Source of the DNA: an uncultured Candidatus Puniceispirillum sp. | GTDB lineage: Bacteria; Pseudomonadota; Alphaproteobacteria; Puniceispirillales; Puniceispirillaceae | Direction: 5' to 3' | DNA: 64,000 bases | Assembly: GCA_905182545.1 (NCBI GenBank) | Contig: CAJJBY010000007.1 | Span: 274,407-338,406, forward strand | Shown here: one piece after another, positions 1-10,292 of the stretch | Numbering within the stretch: the stretch's first letter is position 1 | Layout of the letters: each line of letters starts with the position of its first letter | Notes under the pieces: model-generated | Seen by the model: the letters and a program-made list of their open reading frames with translations, nothing else | What the model was told of the DNA's origin: nothing | The model's database searches: none | Position numbers and translations under genes: made by a program

Positions 1-198
1 CTGAACACGCATTCTCATTATCAGAAATTTCGCAAGGCGCGTTTGGCATTGCGCAACCGCCCGAAAGTTGGCGAAGCCAAAATGCTGGTCAAATATCTCG
101 ATCGCTATGCCGAAATTGGCCATGCTTATGTGAAAAAGCTGAAAGTTTTGATCCGCAGCAATGATTTTGGCCGTTTTGCTCTGGCGTATCTAAGCTAG
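1..198 (+). CDS. C-terminal end of a Bax-like glucosaminidase (partial)
   Basis: The window opens inside this gene. Sixty-five codons run in frame from base 1 to the TAG at 196-198, with no start. The fragment begins LNTHSHYQKFRKARLALRN and continues with YAEIGHAYVKKLK. This resembles my recollection of the end of Bax-type (mannosyl-glycoprotein endo-beta-N-acetylglucosaminidase-like) proteins, where an 'NLNTHxAYxxFRxxR' stretch is followed by a 'YSExGxxYVxxL' helix at the C-terminus. Those proteins are predicted peptidoglycan hydrolases acting in the envelope. The catalytic domain would lie upstream of the window, so nothing catalytic can be checked. It converges on the polysaccharide deacetylase gene, with only 14 bases between the two stops. 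The family call rests on a short fragment. Confidence 0.55.
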   Translation: MNTHSHYQKFRKARLALRNRPKVGEAKMLVKYLDRYAEIGHAYVKKLKVLIRSNDFGRFALAYLS

Positions 199-212
199 AT
201 TTACCACTGCCC

Positions 213-1258
213 TTATGGCACCAGAAATTGTTTGCCAAACCAGCGCCAACGTCCATCTGGGCCGGGCATGGTGCAATTGACACGGGCACGACCTGAAGGC
301 AAGGGACCGGGAAACCGCACTTCGGTACGCGGTCCTAACCGGCTGATTTTTAACTGGTCATAGGTGTTGTTGAAACAGCGCAATTGGCTATTTGTGGCAA
401 TCTCTGGCGCCAGCGTAAAACCAAAATCAGGCGGGTTTTCCCAATCACAACATCGGCAGGCAGGATCTGATTGGCTTTGAGCGGCAGGCCGTCAATCGCC
501 AATGATAAACGATCCATCGCACCATAACGTTCATTCATGGCAAAACGTGGCAGTTCAAAATAGCCATCATAGCCATGCGCAATACCCGAATTTTGACCAA
601 AACCGGCAATGAAACCAGCCGCCTTCACGCGCTCGATAACGGCCAGATTATATTCGCCATAAGGATAGGCAAACAGATTTGGACGAAGACCAAGCTCGGT
701 TAGAAACCGCTGGTTTGACTTTTGTAATTCGACGTCAACATCGGCAAGGCTGGATAAATGCATATGCGGGTGACTGGCTGTCTGGCTGCCAATGTCAACC
801 CCATCAGCCTGCAATTGCCGAAGCTGATCCCAGCTCATATAGCCGCGATGCTTGCGATCAATTGGATCGGTGGCAACAAAAACGGTAAAGGGAAATCCTT
901 TTGCCTTTAGCCGTGGCCATGCTTCGGTGAAAACCGATAGATAGGCATCATCAATGGTAATCGCGACTGTGCGGTCGGGAAGCGGCATGTCTTTTTGTAA
1001 ATGATCGACAATTTTTGCCAAAGGCCAGACCGAATAATTGCCATTTGATAGTTTTTCGAGATGCGCATCAAATTGATCAAGGCGGATATTCGTGCTTGGA
1101 AGCCGGTCTTCACCAAACCGGTGATACATCAAAATCACCGCATGATCCGCGGCAAAGGCCGATCCCAGAAACGACAGTAGCAGAACCAACATTGCCACAA
1201 ATCTGCTGCCAAGATAGGCAAGCCAATGACAAGCATTTTGATAATGTCTTATGTCCAT
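213..1258 (-). CDS. Secreted polysaccharide deacetylase (NodB-type), one frameshift
   Basis: Predicted exported carbohydrate esterase family 4 enzyme that removes N-acetyl groups from a cell-wall or surface polysaccharide. I place the start at the ATG at 1258 because it begins a signal peptide (hydrophobic VAMLVLLLSFLGSAFA). Longer in-frame versions reaching 1456 overlap the divergent tsaB. NodB motifs are visible: AITIDDAY (motif 1, normally TFDDG), SHPHMH (metal-binding histidines) and FAYPYGEYN. The reading frame breaks near 435-443 in the run GGGAAAACCC. After it, another frame continues ENPPDFGFTLAPEIATNSQL and ends GKQFLVP at a TAA at 213-215. The tail in the original frame (RLILVLRWRQRLPQ...) is spurious. 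The change of motif 1 from FDDG to IDDA is within family variation. Substrate unknown. Confidence 0.8.
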
Positions 1259-1394
1259 AGCAGATTTTCCACCTAAAAAATGATACAACTCTGACTTTAC
1301 CGGCGGCGTTGCCAATGTTAGAGCGATCTCATTTAACGCATCTTGGTAAGATGATGCAACCCGATAAGCCAAACTGGATAAAAGGATAAGCCGA

Positions 1395-2150
1395 TTGAAA
1401 ACGCCCAAACGCCCCGATGCCTTGCCGGTGATATTAGCCTTTGAAGCCAGCACCAATCAACTGTCAGTTGCCGTCTATGCTGATGGGATGATTCGCGCCA
1501 TGAAATTGGCTGAGGCTGCCTTTGGGCAGGCCGCATCATTGGTGCCATTGGCGGTTTCGGCTTTGGCCGAAGCAGATATTGGTTTTGCCATGATCAGCCA
1601 TGTTGCTGCCGGGCGTGGTCCTGGATCATTTACCGGCCTTCGTGTTTCACTGGCCGCGGCCAAAGGTGTTTGTTTGGCGCATGATTTGCCCGGGCTTGGC
1701 ATTTCCGGCCTTGAGGCGCTTGCCTATTCTTGTGGTGATGAAGAGGGTGATTTGCCAATCTTATGTCTTGCCGATACGCGGCGCGGCAATGTCTATGCGC
1801 AGTTTTTTGCCGTCGATATGACACCGCAAGGTGATATTTTTGAAGCGCAGATCGAACAATTGCCATTGCTTGTGCCTTCGGCGTTTGGCCAAGAGGCAAT
1901 TTTGCTTGCTGGTTATGGCGGGCAAGCTGCTGCCGCTGCCTTTATTAGCGCTGGCAGGCAGGTTCGCTTGGCGGGCGGCAGAATGATATCAGCTGATGCG
2001 GCTGATCAAGGGGTTGATGATATATCGGTTGATGCTGGTATGATTGCCAGGCTTGCCGCGCATCACCTTGCACGCGACAAGATTTCGCCGTTGACGCCGC
2101 TTTATCTCGCCGATCCGCGCCTTGGGCCGAAAAAGAAAGCATCGGCTTGA
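1395..2150 (+). CDS. tsaB: tRNA t6A biosynthesis protein TsaB
   Basis: TsaB (YeaZ) is the non-catalytic ASKHA-fold partner of TsaD in making N6-threonylcarbamoyladenosine at position 37 of ANN-decoding tRNAs. The 251-residue length is slightly longer than the usual ~230. Family signatures are clear: LAFEASTNQLSVAVY at the N-terminus and AAGRGPGSFTGLRVSLAAAKG, the signature TsaB glycine-rich motif. The start is a TTG at 1395 preceded by AAGGATAAG, a reasonable ribosome-binding site. The stop overlaps the ATG of rimI (ATGA), so the two are translationally coupled. This tsaB-rimI pairing is common in proteobacteria. It is transcribed divergently from the deacetylase gene, so the roughly 135 bases between 1258 and 1395 should hold both promoters. 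Confidence 0.93.
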   Translation: MKTPKRPDALPVILAFEASTNQLSVAVYADGMIRAMKLAEAAFGQAASLVPLAVSALAEADIGFAMISHVAAGRGPGSFTGLRVSLAAAKGVCLAHDLPGLGISGLEALAYSCGDEEGDLPILCLADTRRGNVYAQFFAVDMTPQGDIFEAQIEQLPLLVPSAFGQEAILLAGYGGQAAAAAFISAGRQVRLAGGRMISADAADQGVDDISVDAGMIARLAAHHLARDKISPLTPLYLADPRLGPKKKASA

Positions 2151-2644
2151 TGATCCGGCGCATTGCTCCGGCTGATTGTGATGCAATTGCTGCGCTTGAG
2201 GCCAGATTATTTGCAACCGCGCTTGACCAGCTGCGTCTAATGGCTTTGCAAACCAACCCTGTTTTTTGCGGCTTTGTTGATCTGGTGCCCGATCAAGATC
2301 AGCCACAATCCACATCAGCCGATGATTTAAATTCATATCTTGGCGGTTATCTTCTTGCAACGATCATTGATGATGAAGCTGAAATCCTGTCAATTGGCGT
2401 TAAACCTGACCGGCAAAGACAGGGTGTTGGCAAACGGCTTTTGCAGCATTTTTTCGATCATGGTGCCAGCCGGAATCTAGCTAAGGCCGTGCTTGAAGTC
2501 GCCGAAGATAATTTGCCAGCGCTTGGGCTTTATCGCGATTTTGGTTTTGCCGAATTTGGCCGCCGCAAAGGCTATTACAAACAAGGTAATCAGAAAATCG
2601 ACGCAATCATGATGAAGTGGTGCCGTGCTGAGGCTTTTCCTTGA
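2147..2644 (+). CDS. rimI: Ribosomal-protein-alanine N-acetyltransferase RimI-like (GNAT)
   Basis: GNAT-family acetyltransferase of 165 residues. RimI acetylates the N-terminal alanine of ribosomal protein S18, and many relatives adjacent to tsaB are annotated the same way. The acetyl-CoA binding motif A is visible as VKPDRQRQGVGKRLLQHFFD (consensus Q/RxxGxG/A), followed by the typical LEVAEDNLPALGLYRDFGFAEFGRRKGYY, which carries the conserved Asn and the Tyr near the C-terminus that acts as general acid in this family. The ATG overlaps the tsaB stop by four bases. The exact substrate cannot be read from sequence; the tsaB neighbour supports RimI over a generic acetyltransferase. Confidence 0.88.
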   Translation: MMIRRIAPADCDAIAALEARLFATALDQLRLMALQTNPVFCGFVDLVPDQDQPQSTSADDLNSYLGGYLLATIIDDEAEILSIGVKPDRQRQGVGKRLLQHFFDHGASRNLAKAVLEVAEDNLPALGLYRDFGFAEFGRRKGYYKQGNQKIDAIMMKWCRAEAFP

Positions 2645-2710
2645 CCATCTTTGCTTCTAGGCGGTACAAGGGGACTTGGATTTGTACTGCTGAAATGTGA
2701 CATAGCGCTC

Positions 2711-4066
2711 TTGACCAAAAAACTCTTTATCAAAACCTACGGCTGTCAGATGAATGTTTATGATTCTGACCGTATGACCGATGTTCTAGCACCGCTTGGC
2801 TATGCGCCAACCGATATGGCTGATGGCGCCGATATGGTGATTTTGAATACGTGCCATATTCGGGAAAAAGCGTCTGAAAAGGTGTTTTCTGAACTTGGCC
2901 GATTGCGCCAACTAAAAGAACGCGCTGCCGATCAGCAAGGGCGTCAGGTCACGATTGCCGTTGCCGGATGTGTGGCACAGGCCGAAGGGGAAGAAATTAT
3001 CCGCCGCGCGCCATGGGTTGATATTGTTGTTGGGCCACAAACCTATCACCGGCTTCCCGAATTGGTTGGCAAGATTGATCCGGCAAGCCGCAACCGGATT
3101 ATTGATACGGATTTCCCCGAAGAAGTGAAATTTGATTTCCTACCGGGCGAGCATGCACCGCGTGGCCCAGCCGCATTTTTGAGCGTTCAAGAAGGCTGTG
3201 ATAAATTTTGCGCCTTTTGCGTTGTGCCTTATACACGTGGCGCCGAATTTTCGCGTCCGGTCAAAACTGTTTTGGAAGAAGCCAAACGGCTGGTGGCAAG
3301 CGGAACGCGTGAATTGACGCTTCTTGGGCAGAATGTGAACGCCTATCATGGCGAGCATGATTCTGGCAAAGACTGGGCGCTTGGCCGTTTGATTCGCGCG
3401 CTTGCCGAGGTTGATGGGCTTGAGCGTATTCGCTATACGACGTCGCATCCGCTGGATATGGATGATGAATTAATCGCCGTTCATAGTGATGTGCCACAAT
3501 TGATGCCGTATCTGCATTTGCCAATCCAGTCTGGATCAAACCATGTTTTGCAGGAAATGAACCGTCGTCACACAAGTGATGTTTATATGGCGGTGATTGA
3601 CAAGCTTCGCGCCATCCGCCCGGATATTGCCATGTCGGGTGATTTCATTGTTGGTTTCCCCGGCGAAAGCGATGCTGATTTTGCGGAAACCTTGGCGCTT
3701 GTCAGCAAGGTTGGTTATGCATCGGCCTATTCATTTAAATATAGCCCGCGCCCCGGAACACCAGCCGCCACGGCTGAAATACAGGTTCCAGAATCGGTAA
3801 AATCCGAACGGCTTGAAAGCCTTCAGCAATTGCTGAACGCCCAGCAATTTGCCTTTAACAAAGGAACCGAGGGCAAGATTGTTGATATTCTTGTCGAGCG
3901 CGCCGGTGGCCGTGATGGCCAAATGGCTGGTCGAAGCCCCTATATGCAGGCGGTGAATTTCATTGGCAATCCTGATCAGATTGGCCAGATTGTGCCTTGC
4001 CGTCTGTCCAAAGCACGCCAGAACAGCATGACTGGCGATATCGTCAATTTGAAGGGGGCGGCGTGA
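2711..4066 (+). CDS. miaB: tRNA-2-methylthio-N6-dimethylallyladenosine synthase MiaB
   Basis: Radical-SAM methylthiotransferase that converts i6A37 to ms2i6A37 in tRNA. N-terminal UPF0004 domain with the three cysteines that bind the auxiliary 4Fe-4S cluster: [21 protein letters not shown] and AGCVAQAEG. Radical SAM core with [15 protein letters not shown] (CxxxCxxC). C-terminal TRAM domain around the last 65 residues. I choose the TTG at 2711 ([15 protein letters not shown], 451 residues) because the family starts only a few residues before KTYGCQMN. The frame is open further upstream to a TTG at 2651, which would add 20 residues without recognisable homology. Neither start has a strong ribosome-binding site. 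Its stop overlaps the GTG start of phoH, forming a miaB-phoH-ybeY-corC-lnt run that is standard in proteobacteria. Confidence 0.95.
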   Translation: MTKKLFIKTYGCQMNVYDSDRMTDVLAPLGYAPTDMADGADMVILNTCHIREKASEKVFSELGRLRQLKERAADQQGRQVTIAVAGCVAQAEGEEIIRRAPWVDIVVGPQTYHRLPELVGKIDPASRNRIIDTDFPEEVKFDFLPGEHAPRGPAAFLSVQEGCDKFCAFCVVPYTRGAEFSRPVKTVLEEAKRLVASGTRELTLLGQNVNAYHGEHDSGKDWALGRLIRALAEVDGLERIRYTTSHPLDMDDELIAVHSDVPQLMPYLHLPIQSGSNHVLQEMNRRHTSDVYMAVIDKLRAIRPDIAMSGDFIVGFPGESDADFAETLALVSKVGYASAYSFKYSPRPGTPAATAEIQVPESVKSERLESLQQLLNAQQFAFNKGTEGKIVDILVERAGGRDGQMAGRSPYMQAVNFIGNPDQIGQIVPCRLSKARQNSMTGDIVNLKGAA

Positions 4067-5043
4067 ACGCGGCAAAAGCCAATAGTATCCGTATGGAATT
4101 CGAAGATAATGGCGTTCTAGCGCTATTATCAGGTGAACATAACCAGCACCTGGCGCATATCGAAAAATCCTTGGATGTCACGCTGGATTCTTTTGGTAAT
4201 AGCATCAAAATTTCAGGTGCTGGCAAAGCCACCAAAACCGCCCGAACCGTGATTGAGGATCTGTATTGCCGTATTGCTGATGGCAAGCGTGATGATATCG
4301 ATAAATCAATGGTTGAAGATGCATTGCGATGGGCGGTGAATGGTCATCAGGCCGATGCGGTAACAGCAGGTGAATCTTTTGACACATGGAAAAAGAAAAT
4401 CGTCGCCAAAACCAAAGGCCAGAATGATTATCTGAAATTACTGCGTAGCAATGAAGTGGTGTTTGGCCTTGGGCCTGCTGGCACGGGCAAAACCTATATG
4501 GCTGTTGCCCGCGCTGTCGAAGCGTTGAAAAAGCGCGAAGTCGAACGCGTTATTTTGTCGCGTCCTGCTGTTGAAGCGGGTGAACGTCTTGGCTTTTTAC
4601 CAGGCGATATGAAAGAAAAGGTCGATCCCTATCTGCGGCCACTTTATGATGCGCTATATGATATGATGCCAGCTGATAAAGTTGACCGTATGCTGGCCAG
4701 TGGGGAGATTGAAATTGCACCGCTTGCTTTTATGCGCGGCCGCACCTTGACCGCAGCGCATGTGATTATTGACGAGGCGCAAAACACAACGCCTGTCCAA
4801 ATGAAAATGGTTCTAACCCGGCTTGGGCAGGATTCACATATGGTCATTACGGGTGATTTAAGTCAGGTTGATTTGCCAGCGGGTCAACCGTCCGGCCTTG
4901 CCGAGGCGGTCTCACTTTTAGACAATATTAAAGGCGTTGGCATTATCCATCTTTCTGGCCAAGATGTGGTTCGTCATCCGGTAGTGGCGCGCATTTTGCA
5001 GGCGTATGAAGCTGGACAAAAGCAGCAGAATACGTCCAAATAG
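4063..5043 (+). CDS. phoH: PhoH-like P-loop ATPase (PhoL/YbeZ)
   Basis: PhoH/YbeZ family ATPase, thought to work with the neighbouring YbeY endoribonuclease in rRNA and ribosome quality control. Walker A is [10 protein letters not shown], Walker B is HVIIDEAQN, and the typical [21 protein letters not shown] block is present. The N-terminal ~100 residues form the KH-like domain of this family. I set the start at GTG 4063, which overlaps the miaB TGA and sits behind the purine-rich GAAGGGGG at 4051-4058, giving 326 residues. An upstream in-frame ATG at 3997 lies inside miaB and adds only out-of-family residues. It is separated from ybeY by 58 bases. Confidence 0.93.
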   Translation: MNAAKANSIRMEFEDNGVLALLSGEHNQHLAHIEKSLDVTLDSFGNSIKISGAGKATKTARTVIEDLYCRIADGKRDDIDKSMVEDALRWAVNGHQADAVTAGESFDTWKKKIVAKTKGQNDYLKLLRSNEVVFGLGPAGTGKTYMAVARAVEALKKREVERVILSRPAVEAGERLGFLPGDMKEKVDPYLRPLYDALYDMMPADKVDRMLASGEIEIAPLAFMRGRTLTAAHVIIDEAQNTTPVQMKMVLTRLGQDSHMVITGDLSQVDLPAGQPSGLAEAVSLLDNIKGVGIIHLSGQDVVRHPVVARILQAYEAGQKQQNTSK

Positions 5044-5101
5044 AGCATGAACAGGCGCGCGTTATCGCGGTCGCTTGTGCAACGGGGAATGAAAATAGCT
5101 C

Positions 5102-5713
5102 ATGACGAGTGAAATGAATAATGGCGACAGCGCTCTGGAACCTGACAGTCCAGAGGATAATCAATTTTTAAGCGATGAATGGACGTCTGAAGCTGGCGCC
5201 TTGATTGAGGTCAGCATTGATCCATTTAGCTGGCATAGCCCCCTTGCTGCAGATTTGAAAAAACGCGGGCCAGTGATGCTTGATCACATCGCATCGCGGC
5301 TATCGCTTGACCCGCAGATGGTCAGTCTTTTGCTGTGCAATGATGTCGATATGCGGTCGATGAATTTTCTGCATTGTGGCTTTGATAAATCAACCAATGT
5401 TCTGTCATTTCCGGCCGTTGATGATTTATATCCGGATGATGATATGCCGGAAATGGATGGCGGCATCGGCGATATTGCCATTGCTGGTGAAACGGTAATG
5501 CGCGAAGCCGCCGAGGCTGGCATTGCAGTGGGTGACCATCTATTGCATCTGTTTACCCACGGTGTTTTGCATTTGCTTGGCTATGATCATATTGATGATC
5601 AGATGGCAGATGAAATGGAAGCGCTGGAAATTGCCCTTCTTGGCCAGATGAAGATTGCCAACCCCTATCTTGATGATGAGCTTGCGCTTGGCACGCGGGA
5701 GGCTGGAGAATGA
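5102..5713 (+). CDS. ybeY: Endoribonuclease YbeY (rRNA maturation)
   Basis: Zinc-dependent single-strand endoribonuclease for 16S rRNA 3'-end processing and 70S quality control. The signature H-x3-H-x5-H is complete as HGVLHLLGYDH near residue 160, and the preceding STNVLSFP block is the other family hallmark. At 203 residues it is longer than the E. coli protein (~155), mainly because of an acidic N-terminal extension of about 40 residues before the LIEVSIDP region. Alphaproteobacterial versions are often extended in this way. The ATG at 5102 follows a GGGGAATG purine stretch. The last codons overlap the corC start (ATGA at 5710), so translation of the two is probably coupled. Confidence 0.94.
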   Translation: MTSEMNNGDSALEPDSPEDNQFLSDEWTSEAGALIEVSIDPFSWHSPLAADLKKRGPVMLDHIASRLSLDPQMVSLLLCNDVDMRSMNFLHCGFDKSTNVLSFPAVDDLYPDDDMPEMDGGIGDIAIAGETVMREAAEAGIAVGDHLLHLFTHGVLHLLGYDHIDDQMADEMEALEIALLGQMKIANPYLDDELALGTREAGE

Positions 5714-6558
5714 TGACGTTTCTTGGGAGGTTTTTCCCCTCATTTGCCCGTCCGTCATCGCGCCGTGATGAACTGACCGAATTGCTTCAGGAATCGCTTG
5801 ATGACAAGACCAGCTTTGACAGCCATGAAGGCACGTTATTGCAGAATTTTCTGGGACTTCGCGATATTACCGCTGCCGATGTGATGATTCCGCGTGCCGA
5901 TATTGTCTCGGTTGCGCTTGCGGATGGTTTTGATGACATTATCCAGCAAATGAGTGATGCCAATCACAGCCGCGTGCCGGTTTACCGCAACACGCTTGAT
6001 GACGTTGTTGGCATTATTCATATCAAGGATTTATTTGCTCATCTTCGCAATGGCCACACGCCTGAAGTCGAGAGTCTTTTGCGGCCTGCCCTGTTTATAT
6101 CGCCAACAATCCGGCTTCTTGATCTGCTTCATGAAATGCGTTTGCGCCGCCGCCATTTGGCGCTGGTTGTTGATGAATTTGGCGGGGTTGATGGCTTGAT
6201 TACGATTGAAGATCTGGTCGAAGAGATTGTTGGTGAAATTGAAGATGAACATGACACCACAGCGCAATTGCGGTTTGAGCAAAAGGACGATGGTACGGCC
6301 ATTGCCGATGCCCGGCTTGAAGTTGAAGTTCTTGAAGCGATTACCGGTCCTTTGCTCGATGATGATGAACGTGACGAGATTGATACGCTTGGCGGCTTGG
6401 TCTGTGCGCTTGCTGGGCGGGTGCCCGGTCGCGGCGAGGTTGTGCGTCATCGCGGCGGGTTACAGTTTGAAATTCTTGAGGGCGATCCGCGCCGTGTCAC
6501 TTTGTTAAAACTTCGTGGATTGCCGCGTGTCAAAACCAGCTCTAGCAAACCGGACTAA
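5710..6558 (+). CDS. corC: CorC/TlyC-type CBS-domain protein (YbeX-like)
   Basis: Soluble member of the HlyC/CorC family, with two CBS domains followed by a CorC-HlyC C-terminal domain. The CBS pair spans roughly residues 50-180 (DVMIPRADIVSV; HSRVPVYRNTLDDVVGIIHIKDL; DEFGGVDGLITIEDLVEEIVGEIEDE). The C-terminal FAD-like transporter-associated domain ends with the typical GLVCALAGRVPGRGEVV segment. The family has been linked to magnesium and cobalt efflux and, for YbeX, to ribosome metabolism. The genetic position between ybeY and lnt is the standard one for YbeX, so a role in ribosome physiology is as likely as transport. No transmembrane segments are seen in its 282 residues. The 3' end overlaps the start of lnt. 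Confidence 0.9.
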   Translation: MMTFLGRFFPSFARPSSRRDELTELLQESLDDKTSFDSHEGTLLQNFLGLRDITAADVMIPRADIVSVALADGFDDIIQQMSDANHSRVPVYRNTLDDVVGIIHIKDLFAHLRNGHTPEVESLLRPALFISPTIRLLDLLHEMRLRRRHLALVVDEFGGVDGLITIEDLVEEIVGEIEDEHDTTAQLRFEQKDDGTAIADARLEVEVLEAITGPLLDDDERDEIDTLGGLVCALAGRVPGRGEVVRHRGGLQFEILEGDPRRVTLLKLRGLPRVKTSSSKPD

Positions 6559-8087
6559 GAACCGCCCTCTTGTGCTTTTCTGGCATTTGCTTGCTGGCGC
6601 ATTTGCAAGCCTGTCCTTGCCGCCATTATTTTTATTGCCAGCGATTTTTGCTTTAGCGATTCCGTTTCTTGCCTATTTAAAAGCTGAAAGCCGGATGCAG
6701 GCTTTCGATGATTTTTGGCGCGGCGGGTACCGGGTGGTTTCTGGCATCAACCTATTGGGTGTCACATTCGCTGATTGTTGAATCGCCGTCACTTTGGGTT
6801 TTGGCGCCATTTATGGCGCTGGCACTCGCGCTTATTCTGGCACTTTTCTGGGCCAGCGCGGCAATGATTTCATGGTCATTTGGACGGCGACCGGTGGCGC
6901 GCCTTTTCTGGTTTGTTGCATTTTTCAGCCTTGGCGAATGGGCGCGCGGCTTTGTGGCAACCGGATTTCCGTGGAATCTGACCGGCAGTTTATTTGCTGT
7001 CGATCTTGCGAGCCTGCAAGCGGCTAGTGTGATTGGCGCTTATGGGCTATGCGTCATTGCGCTATTTTTTGCGTTGGTACCAGCATTCTGGGTTTTGGGG
7101 CATCGGCGTTTTGCCGCGATATTTTTGATATTGCCTCTGGCGCTTGCCGCCTTTGGGGCGGTGCGGCTTGCCAATTTATCTGATGGTCATTCTGCATCAT
7201 CGGGATCAATGATCCGGCTTGTGCAACCGGCGATTCCACAAGCCGATAAATGGGATCGAAGCAAACGCCAACTCCATCTAGACAGGCTTGTCAGCTTGTC
7301 GCGTCAAGGTGATGCGGTGCCAAAATTGGTGATCTGGCCGGAAACAGCCTTTGCTGGATTTGCCAGCCGCAGTCAATCATTGCTCGACACAACCATTCGC
7401 AATGCCACACAAAATGATGGTGTGGTGATTACCGGTATTCCGCGATTTGGCGGTGGTCGCACATTGCTGAATTCGGCCATTATGATGAACCATGATGGCG
7501 CCATTAAAGCTGTCTATGACAAACGCCATCTTGTGCCGTTTGGCGAATATATGCCATTTCGCAAATGGCTTCCATTCCTCGAGCCGATTGTTGGCCCGAT
7601 CGATTTTGTGCCTGGCGAAAATAATCGCCTGATGCGTCTTGATGGTTATGGCAGCATGAAAATGCTGATTTGCTATGAAGTGATTTTTGCCGGTGCGGTT
7701 ATTGATCAAGAGATGCGCCCAGATATGATGATCAATATCACCAATGATGCTTGGTTTGGCCAAAGCGCAGGGCCGTGGCAGCATCTTGTACAAGCACAGA
7801 TGCGCGCAGTTGAAGAAGGCTTGCCGCTGATGCGGGTTGCCAATACAGGCATCACTGCCGGTTTTGATTCCTATGGCCGTATTCTTGGACAGATTGGGCT
7901 TGGCACCCAGGGTGTTCTGGATCTGCCGGTGCCACCGGCCCTACCGCCAACGCTGTTTGCCCGTTTTGGTAATTTGGGATTCTTTGCGCTTATTTTCCTG
8001 ATTATTGGCAGTGCTGCATGTCTTGACCTCTTTCGTTCCATCAGGCAAAAGATATCGTCAACAAGAAATTTAGGATCGCAGCCATGA
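6515..8087 (+). CDS. lnt: Apolipoprotein N-acyltransferase, one frameshift
   Basis: Inner-membrane enzyme that adds the third acyl chain to lipoproteins. Several hydrophobic segments occupy the N-terminal ~180 residues (for example [18 protein letters not shown]), followed by a nitrilase-fold domain. The Glu-Lys-Cys triad is visible: [25 protein letters not shown] and [12 protein letters not shown]. The frame starts at a GTG at 6515 inside corC and reads to RMQAFDD. At the TTTTT run at 6711-6715 the correct frame shifts, and [19 protein letters not shown] continues to a TGA at 8085-8087. One missing or extra T repairs it. The stop overlaps the metK ATG. The frameshift is most likely a sequencing error, since lnt is normally essential in this class and the rest is well conserved. 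Confidence 0.9.
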
Positions 8088-9262
8088 GCTATATCTTTAC
8101 ATCTGAATCTGTTTCAGAAGGCCATCCCGACAAATTATGTGACCGTGTTTCGGATACGGTTCTTGACCTGTTTTTGAAACATGAACCAGATGCGCGTGTT
8201 GCTTGTGAAACTTTGGCAACGACAAACCGTGTTGTGTTAGCTGGTGAAGTGCGGGCAAGCGAGTCTAAATTGACCCAGATCATGGCCGAGATCGAACTGG
8301 CAGTGCGAGCGGCGGTCAAAGATATCGGCTATGAGCAAAAGGCGTTTCATCACGCCAATTTCGAATTTCAAAATTACCTTCATGAACAATCTAGCGATAT
8401 CGCTATGGGTGTTGATTCAGGTGACAATAAAGACGAAGGCGCTGGCGATCAGGGGCTTATGTTTGGTTATGCCTGTGATGAAACCGATGTTTTGATGCCT
8501 GCGGCAATTCATTATTCGCATCAGATTCTAAAAGATCTTGCAACTGTCCGCAAACAGGATGCCGACTCAATCCTTGGCCCTGATTCAAAAAGCCAGATCA
8601 GCCTTGTTTATGATGATAACGGCCGTCCAACGGGTGTGCATAAGGTGGTTCTGTCAACACAGCATTCTGAAGAAGCAACACAGGCCGAGATTTTGGCGCT
8701 AGTGACGCCGGTGATCGCAAATGTTCTTCCCGATGGTTGGATGGTTACAGGTGATGATCTGCTGGTAAACCCTACCGGACAATTTGTGATTGGTGGGCCG
8801 GATGGCGATACGGGTCTTACCGGCCGCAAAATCATTGTTGATACTTATGGTGGGGCTGCGCCGCATGGTGGCGGTGCCTTTTCGGGAAAGGATCCGACAA
8901 AGGTTGACCGGTCGGCTGCCTATGCTAGCCGCTATTTGGCAAAAAATGTTGTTGCGGCGGGCTTGGCATCGCGTTGTACAATTCAGATTGCTTATGCCAT
9001 TGGTGTTGCCGAGCCAGTATCGCTTTATGCGAATACACATGGCACTGGCACAGTTGATGATCAAAAGCTGCAAGAAGCGCTTCGCGATTGCATGGATTTG
9101 ACTCCGCGCGGCATTCGCCAGCATCTTGGCATGAATGCGCCAATCTATGCGCCAACCGCAGCCTATGGGCATTTTGGCCGTATCGCCGGTGAAGCAGGGG
9201 CGGGCACATTTAGCTGGGAAGCAACCGATCTTGTTGACGCGCTTCGCGCTGCAGCACGATAG
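8084..9262 (+). CDS. metK: S-adenosylmethionine synthetase
   Basis: Makes S-adenosylmethionine from methionine and ATP in the cytoplasm. Full length at 392 residues. Signatures are present: [10 protein letters not shown] (ATP binding), [12 protein letters not shown] (the GAGDQG motif), and [19 protein letters not shown] (the P-loop-like GGGAFSxKD motif), with the C-terminal [25 protein letters not shown]. The ATG overlaps the lnt stop by four bases, so it belongs to the same transcription unit. I see no SAM riboswitch because there is no leader at all. This is consistent with expression from the upstream operon promoter. Confidence 0.97.
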   Translation: MSYIFTSESVSEGHPDKLCDRVSDTVLDLFLKHEPDARVACETLATTNRVVLAGEVRASESKLTQIMAEIELAVRAAVKDIGYEQKAFHHANFEFQNYLHEQSSDIAMGVDSGDNKDEGAGDQGLMFGYACDETDVLMPAAIHYSHQILKDLATVRKQDADSILGPDSKSQISLVYDDNGRPTGVHKVVLSTQHSEEATQAEILALVTPVIANVLPDGWMVTGDDLLVNPTGQFVIGGPDGDTGLTGRKIIVDTYGGAAPHGGGAFSGKDPTKVDRSAAYASRYLAKNVVAAGLASRCTIQIAYAIGVAEPVSLYANTHGTGTVDDQKLQEALRDCMDLTPRGIRQHLGMNAPIYAPTAAYGHFGRIAGEAGAGTFSWEATDLVDALRAAAR

Positions 9263-9333
9263 GATATCGCTTGCCGAAATAGCTGATCGAATATCCGATC
9301 AAATACGCGTTCACATACGGGACAGATTTCGCA

Positions 9334-10068
9334 ATGGCCAATCATAACGCTGTTACCAAGAATGGGGCGCCAATGGGGCCGCGTTTTTATGGTCGGCGCA
9401 AAGGCCGCCCGCTTCGCGCCTCGATGAAGCGGCTTCTTGATGAAGATTTGCCGCAATTTGCCTTTGATCCGGCGCGGCTGATTGATGATCAATTTGGCCG
9501 CAAGGCCGATCGCTATCTTGAAATTGGTTTTGGCGGTGGTGAGCATTTGGCTGGCCTTGCGGCGGCGATGCCTGATTGTGATTTCATCGGGGCCGAACCT
9601 TTTATCAATGGTGTTGCCAGCCTGCTTCGTCATATTGATGAACAACAGCTTGGCAATATCCGCATCTGGCCAGATGATGTTCGGCTGATCATGCCTAGTC
9701 TTGGGGCGGCAAGCCTTGCCGGCGCCTTTATCATGTTTCCCGATCCATGGCCGAAAAAACGCCATGCGGCGCGGCGTATTCTGCAAACAGCGCTTCTTGA
9801 CCAGCTTGCGGTGATGATCCGGCCGGGTGGACGGCTGGTTCTGGCAAGCGATGATCCAACGGCAAAAAGCTGGCTTTTGCAGGCTGCCACTGCGCATGCT
9901 GATTTTATGTGGACAGCGCGCGGCCCCCAAGATTGGCGTCAACGCCCTGCCGAATTGCCCGAAACGCGCTATATGAAAAAGGCTGATCGCGCCGAACGCC
10001 AATCATCATGGTTTCTGTTTCAGCGTTGCGGCGTTACGGGCTGGTCCGATGATTTTGTAACGGGATGA
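9334..10068 (+). CDS. trmB: tRNA (guanine-N7-)-methyltransferase TrmB
   Basis: SAM-dependent methyltransferase forming m7G46 in the tRNA variable loop. Length 244 residues. Motif I is LEIGFGGGEHLAGLA, the family-specific MFPDPWPKKRHAARR follows, and the C-terminal ETRYMKKADRAERQS segment is typical (T-x-Y/F-E/M-x-K). The basic N-terminus RFYGRRKGRPLRASMKRLL is also a family feature. It lies 71 bases after metK in the same direction and is the last gene before a strong intrinsic terminator at 10159, so it probably ends the rimI-metK transcription unit. Confidence 0.95.
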   Translation: MANHNAVTKNGAPMGPRFYGRRKGRPLRASMKRLLDEDLPQFAFDPARLIDDQFGRKADRYLEIGFGGGEHLAGLAAAMPDCDFIGAEPFINGVASLLRHIDEQQLGNIRIWPDDVRLIMPSLGAASLAGAFIMFPDPWPKKRHAARRILQTALLDQLAVMIRPGGRLVLASDDPTAKSWLLQAATAHADFMWTARGPQDWRQRPAELPETRYMKKADRAERQSSWFLFQRCGVTGWSDDFVTG

Positions 10069-10158
10069 ATGACAAATTGGCGTCACAGGCTTGCTGCCTC
10101 TTGCTTTTTTGCTTATCACCGCTTATAAAAAGATAAATAAAGCTGTCGCAGTCAGACG

Positions 10159-10181
10159 GTGGGCCACTGGCCCACTTTTTT
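10159..10181 (+). terminator. Intrinsic terminator after trmB
   Basis: GTGGGCCA at 10159-10166 pairs perfectly with TGGCCCAC at 10168-10175 (a one-base centre, so about 7 bp with a 3-base loop), and is followed directly by TTTTTTATT. It lies 90 bases downstream of the trmB stop and upstream of the rimP-nusA operon, separating the two transcription units. Confidence 0.85.
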
Positions 10182-10292
10182 ATTGCCTTTTTGAGGGGGT
10201 TTGGCCGGTTTTAAAAAAGCGACACAGCTAGGGTTAGCGTTACGGCAATTGTCCCTATGGGCACGCCAATATTCAGGGTTTTAGGAGGCATT